Assembly (NCBI GenBank): GCA_963697285.1
Contig: CAVONI010000012.1
Location: 248,001-312,000 of the forward strand
Source: JAEUQQ01 sp963697285
Lineage (GTDB): Bacteria > Acidobacteriota > Vicinamibacteria > Vicinamibacterales > JAFNAJ01
Direction: 5' to 3'
Length of the DNA stretch: 64,000 nt
In this document: positions 61,404 through 64,000 of the stretch, one piece after another
Layout of the letters: each line of letters begins with the position of its first letter
How positions within the stretch are numbered: position 1 is the first letter of the stretch
Made by a program: the position numbers and the translations under genes
The notes under the pieces: generated by a model
What the model was told of the DNA's origin: nothing
What the model saw: the letters and a program-made list of their open reading frames with translations, nothing else
Database searches by the model: none

Positions 61404-61672
61404 CGGAGGTCGCCTCCACCGCCCCAGGCACTCCGCTGCTTCTGATACTCGTCGACCAGGTTGGTCATCGAGCGTCGGCCCTCGTCGGCTGCCGCCTTGA
61501 CCTTGTCGAGCGTGCCGCGCCAGCGCGACACCTCGTCGACCAGGTCACCCACGTGCGGTTCCAGCCGCGACCGCAGCCGCTTCCCGTCGTCGGTGAAGAA
61601 GAGATACCCGAGGGTGCCGCCCACGGCCGCACCCGCAACAATCGACCAGATCACTCGTGACCGGCTGTCCAT
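61400..61672 (-). CDS. YtxH-domain membrane protein
   Basis: A 90-aa protein with an N-terminal membrane helix with Gly repeats (VIWSIVAGAAVGGTLGYLFF) followed by a charged helix (TDDGKRLRSRLEPHVGDLVDEVSRW), the YtxH pattern. Family members are stress-linked envelope proteins. GAGGA precedes the ATG. It lies 32 bp after the NtrC-type gene and overlaps the next gene. Confidence 0.75.
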   Translation of the reverse strand: MDSRSRVIWSIVAGAAVGGTLGYLFFTDDGKRLRSRLEPHVGDLVDEVSRWRGTLDKVKAAADEGRRSMTNLVDEYQKQRSAWGGGGDLR

Positions 61673-61704
61673 CGTCCTCAACCACCCTCCGCGTGCCTGC
61701 CGGG

Positions 61705-63111
61705 TCACGCCGACGCGCTCGCCCGTCGAGCCGTCGCCGCGCGGCTCATGTCCTGGATGTTGTGCTTCCGCATCTTGCTGTAGAGCGTCGGCCGGTAGAG
61801 CCCGAGGATCTGCGCGGCCTCCTGCTTGTTCCAGTTCGTCCGCTGCAGCGTCTGCAGGATCGCATGCTTCTCGATCTCGGCGAGCGTCCGGTGCGCCGGG
61901 ATGACGAACTCCGCGTTCGACAGCACGGGTTCGCGCATCTCGTCGGGCAGGTCGGCGACCGTGATCTCTGGCCCCTTCGTCACCAGCACGCCGCGCTCGA
62001 TGACGTTCTCGAGCTCGCGCACGTTGCCCGGCCACCGGTGCCGGATCAGCACGTGATACGCCGCCGCCGCGATGCCCTTCACCTGCCGGCCGTGGCGCTG
62101 CCGGTACTTCTCGAGGAAGTACTCGCACAGCAGCGGGATGTCTTCCGTCCGCTCGCGCAGCGGCGGCACCTTGAGCGTGATCGTGTTGATGCGGAAGTAG
62201 AGGTCCTCGCGCAGCGATCCGTCGCGCAGCGCCGCCTCGACATCGACGTTCGTCGCGCAGATGAGCCTGAAGTCGACGCGCACCGTGCGATCGCTGCCCA
62301 CGGGGCGGTATTCGCGCTCCTGCAGCACGCGCAGCAACTTGGTCTGCAGGTACGGCGGCATCTCGCCAATCTCGTCGAGCAGCAGCGATCCGCCCTCGGC
62401 CAGCTCGAGCAGGCCGTCCTTGTCCTGCGAGGCTCCGGTAAAGGCGCCCTTCCGGTACCCGAACAGCTCGGACTCGATCAGGTCCTTCGGGATGGCCGCG
62501 CAGTTGATCTTGATGAACGGCGCCTTCGACCGCTTGCTGTTCGCGTGCAGGGCGTTGGCGATCAGTTCCTTGCCCGTCCCGTTCTCACCCTGGATGAGGA
62601 TGTTCGCGTCGCTCGTGGCCACGTTCTCGACGAGTTCGAGCAGGTCGTGCATCCGGCGGCTCCTGCCGATGATGTTCGCCAGGCGGAAGGGCCCCTCGAG
62701 CTGCCGCTTCAGCTGCTCGTTCTCGCTGCGCAGCTTGCGCCGCTCGAGCGCCTTGTCGAGGATCGCCAGGAGCGCGTCGGGCGCGATGGGCTTCTCGAGA
62801 TAGCTGAACGCCCCCCACTTCATGGCGGCCACGGCGCTTGGCACCGAGCCGTGCCCCGTCAGCACGAGCACTTCGATGGCGTCGTTCAACTGCCGGAACC
62901 GCCGCACCAGCTCGAGGCCATCGAGGTCGGGCAGCCGCAGGTCGGTGATCACCACGTCGGGCTTCGTGGCGCGGAACTCGGCGTCGCCCTGGCGAGCCGA
63001 CGTGGCCGTGCGCACGTCGAAGCCTTCGCGCGTCAACAACAGCGACAGCCACTCGAGGACGGGTGGTTCGTCGTCGATGGCGAGGATGCGAATACGTCTG
63101 TCCGAGGCCAT
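61705..63111 (-). CDS. NtrC-family sigma-54-dependent response regulator
   Basis: A 468-aa regulator with receiver domain (phospho-acceptor D57, ITDLRLPDLDG, FSYLEKP), AAA+ domain with Walker A GENGTGKE, the intact sigma-54 contact loop GAFTGA, Walker B GGSLLLDE, the Arg finger region and a Fis-type helix-turn-helix (NWNKQEAAQILGLYRPTLYSKM). All parts are present, in contrast to the regulator at 15451-16941. The kinase partner is not adjacent. It heads the operon with YtxH, a small membrane protein and a BrkB-type protein. ATG 63111 starts exactly before the receiver domain. Confidence 0.94.
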   Translation of the reverse strand: MASDRRIRILAIDDEPPVLEWLSLLLTREGFDVRTATSARQGDAEFRATKPDVVITDLRLPDLDGLELVRRFRQLNDAIEVLVLTGHGSVPSAVAAMKWGAFSYLEKPIAPDALLAILDKALERRKLRSENEQLKRQLEGPFRLANIIGRSRRMHDLLELVENVATSDANILIQGENGTGKELIANALHANSKRSKAPFIKINCAAIPKDLIESELFGYRKGAFTGASQDKDGLLELAEGGSLLLDEIGEMPPYLQTKLLRVLQEREYRPVGSDRTVRVDFRLICATNVDVEAALRDGSLREDLYFRINTITLKVPPLRERTEDIPLLCEYFLEKYRQRHGRQVKGIAAAAYHVLIRHRWPGNVRELENVIERGVLVTKGPEITVADLPDEMREPVLSNAEFVIPAHRTLAEIEKHAILQTLQRTNWNKQEAAQILGLYRPTLYSKMRKHNIQDMSRAATARRASASA

Positions 63112-63184
63112 GGGTCGCTGTGGGTAATCGACGAGAAATCGAGGGGCCGGGGACCCTCGGCGCATCGGGCCGCCGAGTCCAAAA

Positions 63185-63190
63185 ATTATA
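63185..63190 (-). promoter_or_regulatory. -10 element (TATAAT) for the NtrC-family gene
   Basis: On the minus strand a perfect TATAAT lies 74 bp upstream of the ATG at 63111, in an A/T-rich patch that stands out in this GC-rich region. The possible -35 (TTCATG at 63208-63213, 17-bp spacer) is weak. Confidence 0.45.
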
Positions 63191-63265
63191 CACGAACCTC
63201 GCCCGCGCATGAATCATGGTCAGCACATCCATGCGTCGCGCATCATCGCTGCACACCGCGGCGGA

Positions 63266-63271
63266 TATAAT
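63266..63271 (+). promoter_or_regulatory. -10 element (TATAAT) for a possibly leaderless zinc-ribbon mRNA
   Basis: A perfect TATAAT ends 6 bp before the ATG at 63278, which would place the transcript start at or next to the start codon. No -35 match or ribosome site is visible. Confidence 0.45.
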
Positions 63272-63277
63272 CCGCCC

Positions 63278-63454
63278 ATGAGCGACGTGCCGAACACGCC
63301 CGTGGTGCCTATCCGCAGTGCGCCTCGCCCGGTGGTGCAGGTGACCGAACCCGACAAGGTGCTCTGCGAGCGCTGTGGTGCCGAGATGTTCCGGATGCAC
63401 GCCGTCTGGCGCTGCCCTGCCTGCCGGTTCAAGACCGACTGCTGCGGCTGGTAG
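63278..63454 (+). CDS. Mini zinc-ribbon protein, 58 aa
   Basis: A short protein with a flexible Pro/Val-rich N-terminus and a compact zinc ribbon: LCERCGAEMFRMHAVWRCPACRFKTDCCGW. The two CxxC pairs (CERC, CPAC) are 16 residues apart, and a further CC lies near the end. Proteins like this often bind nucleic acid or serve as adaptors, but no partner is identified. It has a TATAAT directly upstream and lies 38 bp before the carboxylase gene. Confidence 0.75.
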   Translation: MSDVPNTPVVPIRSAPRPVVQVTEPDKVLCERCGAEMFRMHAVWRCPACRFKTDCCGW

Positions 63455-63492
63455 GCCCGCCCGCGCCAGCCCCACCCCCGTCGCTGCCCAGC

Positions 63493-64000
63493 ATGGACGT
63501 CCTCGCCACGCACGTTCGCCCCACCGACGCCGAGTTCACGGCGAACGCCGCCCACATGCGGCGCCTGGTGGATGACCTCAAGCAGCAACTCGCCCGCGCT
63601 CGCGAAGGTGGCGGCCCACGCTACCTGCAGCGCCAGCGGGAGCAGGGCAAGCTGCCAGTGCGCGAGCGCATCGACACGCTGCTCGACCAGGGCTCGTCGT
63701 TCCTGGAACTGTCGCCGCTGGCAGCCACGGGGATGTACGACGACGAAGCGCCCGGCGCGGGAATCGTCACCGGGATCGGCCGCGTCTCGGGACGCGAGGT
63801 GCTCATCGTCGCCAACGACGCCACCGTCAAGGGCGGCACCTACTTCCCGATGACGGTGAAGAAGCACCTCCGGGCACAGCAGGTGGCGATCGAGAACCGC
63901 CTGCCCTGCGTCTACCTCGTCGACTCCGGCGGTGCCTTCCTGCCGCTGCAGGCCGAGGTCTTCCCCGACCGCGAGCACTTCGGGCGCATCTTCGCCAACC
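63493..64000 (+). CDS. Methylcrotonyl-CoA-carboxylase-type carboxyltransferase subunit, 5' part
   Basis: Biotin-dependent acyl-CoA carboxyltransferase beta subunit, cut by the window end after 169 codons. The visible part has the family N-terminus (GGPRYLQRQREQGKLPVRERI), SSFLELSPLAATGMY, VSGREVLIVANDATVKGG and CVYLVDSGGAFLPLQ-EVFPDREHFGRIF. The GGTYFPMTVKKHLRAQ segment points to methylcrotonyl- or geranyl-CoA carboxylase more than propionyl-CoA carboxylase. This suggests leucine or isoprenoid catabolism downstream of the window. No ribosome site is visible. Confidence 0.88.
   Translation, partial: MDVLATHVRPTDAEFTANAAHMRRLVDDLKQQLARAREGGGPRYLQRQREQGKLPVRERIDTLLDQGSSFLELSPLAATGMYDDEAPGAGIVTGIGRVSGREVLIVANDATVKGGTYFPMTVKKHLRAQQVAIENRLPCVYLVDSGGAFLPLQAEVFPDREHFGRIFAN

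Overview
This is a 64-kb, very GC-rich, gene-dense chromosomal window. The gene content suggests a Gram-negative soil-type bacterium of the Acidobacteriota, probably near the Vicinamibacteria. Supporting features are a VWFA-related domain protein of the kind common in acidobacteria, two ECF-sigma/membrane-protein modules, a long cyanobacterial-type IspH, TonB, outer-membrane efflux proteins and many secreted peptidases. The placement is an inference from gene types. No 16S rRNA gene is present.

Layout. 1-4290: the 3' part of groEL, a terminator, a TonB-like protein, a small unknown protein, a frameshifted VWA protein and a 52-aa TatA. 4298-8511: selB and rnr, overlapping by TGATG. 8597-10569: an ECF sigma factor, a membrane protein and a Pro-rich secreted protein, all overlapping. 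10579-15340: glycerate kinase, an unknown protein, ftsX, ftsE and gatB on the minus strand. 15451-18914: a two-component cluster, in which an NtrC-like regulator with a degenerate GAFTGA loop diverges from a receiver and a histidine kinase. 19035-22174: a HAD hydrolase, a second ECF module and ispH. 22286-24668: REC-HDOD and REC-HD proteins. 24780-31953: a CpxP-like protein, a TolC/MFP/RND efflux system and a DoxX protein. 32029-37527: folK, an unknown protein and a DksA-type zinc finger, then the ABC permease/ATPase/TesA trio. 37578-43023: two secreted unknown proteins (one with a phospholipase A2 signature), a quinone oxidoreductase and an ArnT-like transferase. 43083-51169: a broken penicillin acylase, divergent from an S9 peptidase and an M1-M28-PDZ fusion peptidase. 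51175-57107: MscL, a DUF481 barrel, a low-complexity protein, tRNA-Leu(UAA), an esterase, a small unknown protein and a YyaL/SSP411-type thioredoxin protein. 57201-60147: a PfpI-like protein, a CMD protein and nrfHA. 60239-64000: a sigma-54-type regulator operon with YtxH and BrkB proteins, a mini zinc ribbon, and the start of a methylcrotonyl-CoA-carboxylase-type beta subunit.

A dominant feature is the number of single-base frameshifts. I place 16 of them in nine genes, including the essential ispH. Thirteen are extra bases and three are missing bases, many in G/C runs. Most affected genes otherwise read as complete, conserved proteins, so residual sequencing or assembly error is the simplest explanation. 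In the annotation these genes are given as one interval each, with the break positions stated.

Functionally the window combines housekeeping genes (chaperonin, GatB, FtsEX, RNase R, IspH, FolK) with dissimilatory nitrite ammonification (NrfHA), efflux, extracellular proteolysis and dense regulation (two ECF factors and several two-component proteins). I see no CRISPR array, insertion sequence, prophage or rRNA operon. No complete new system is proven. The best leads are the PLA2-signature secreted protein, the GAFTGA-less regulator, the peptidase fusion and the Asp-substituted PfpI protein.
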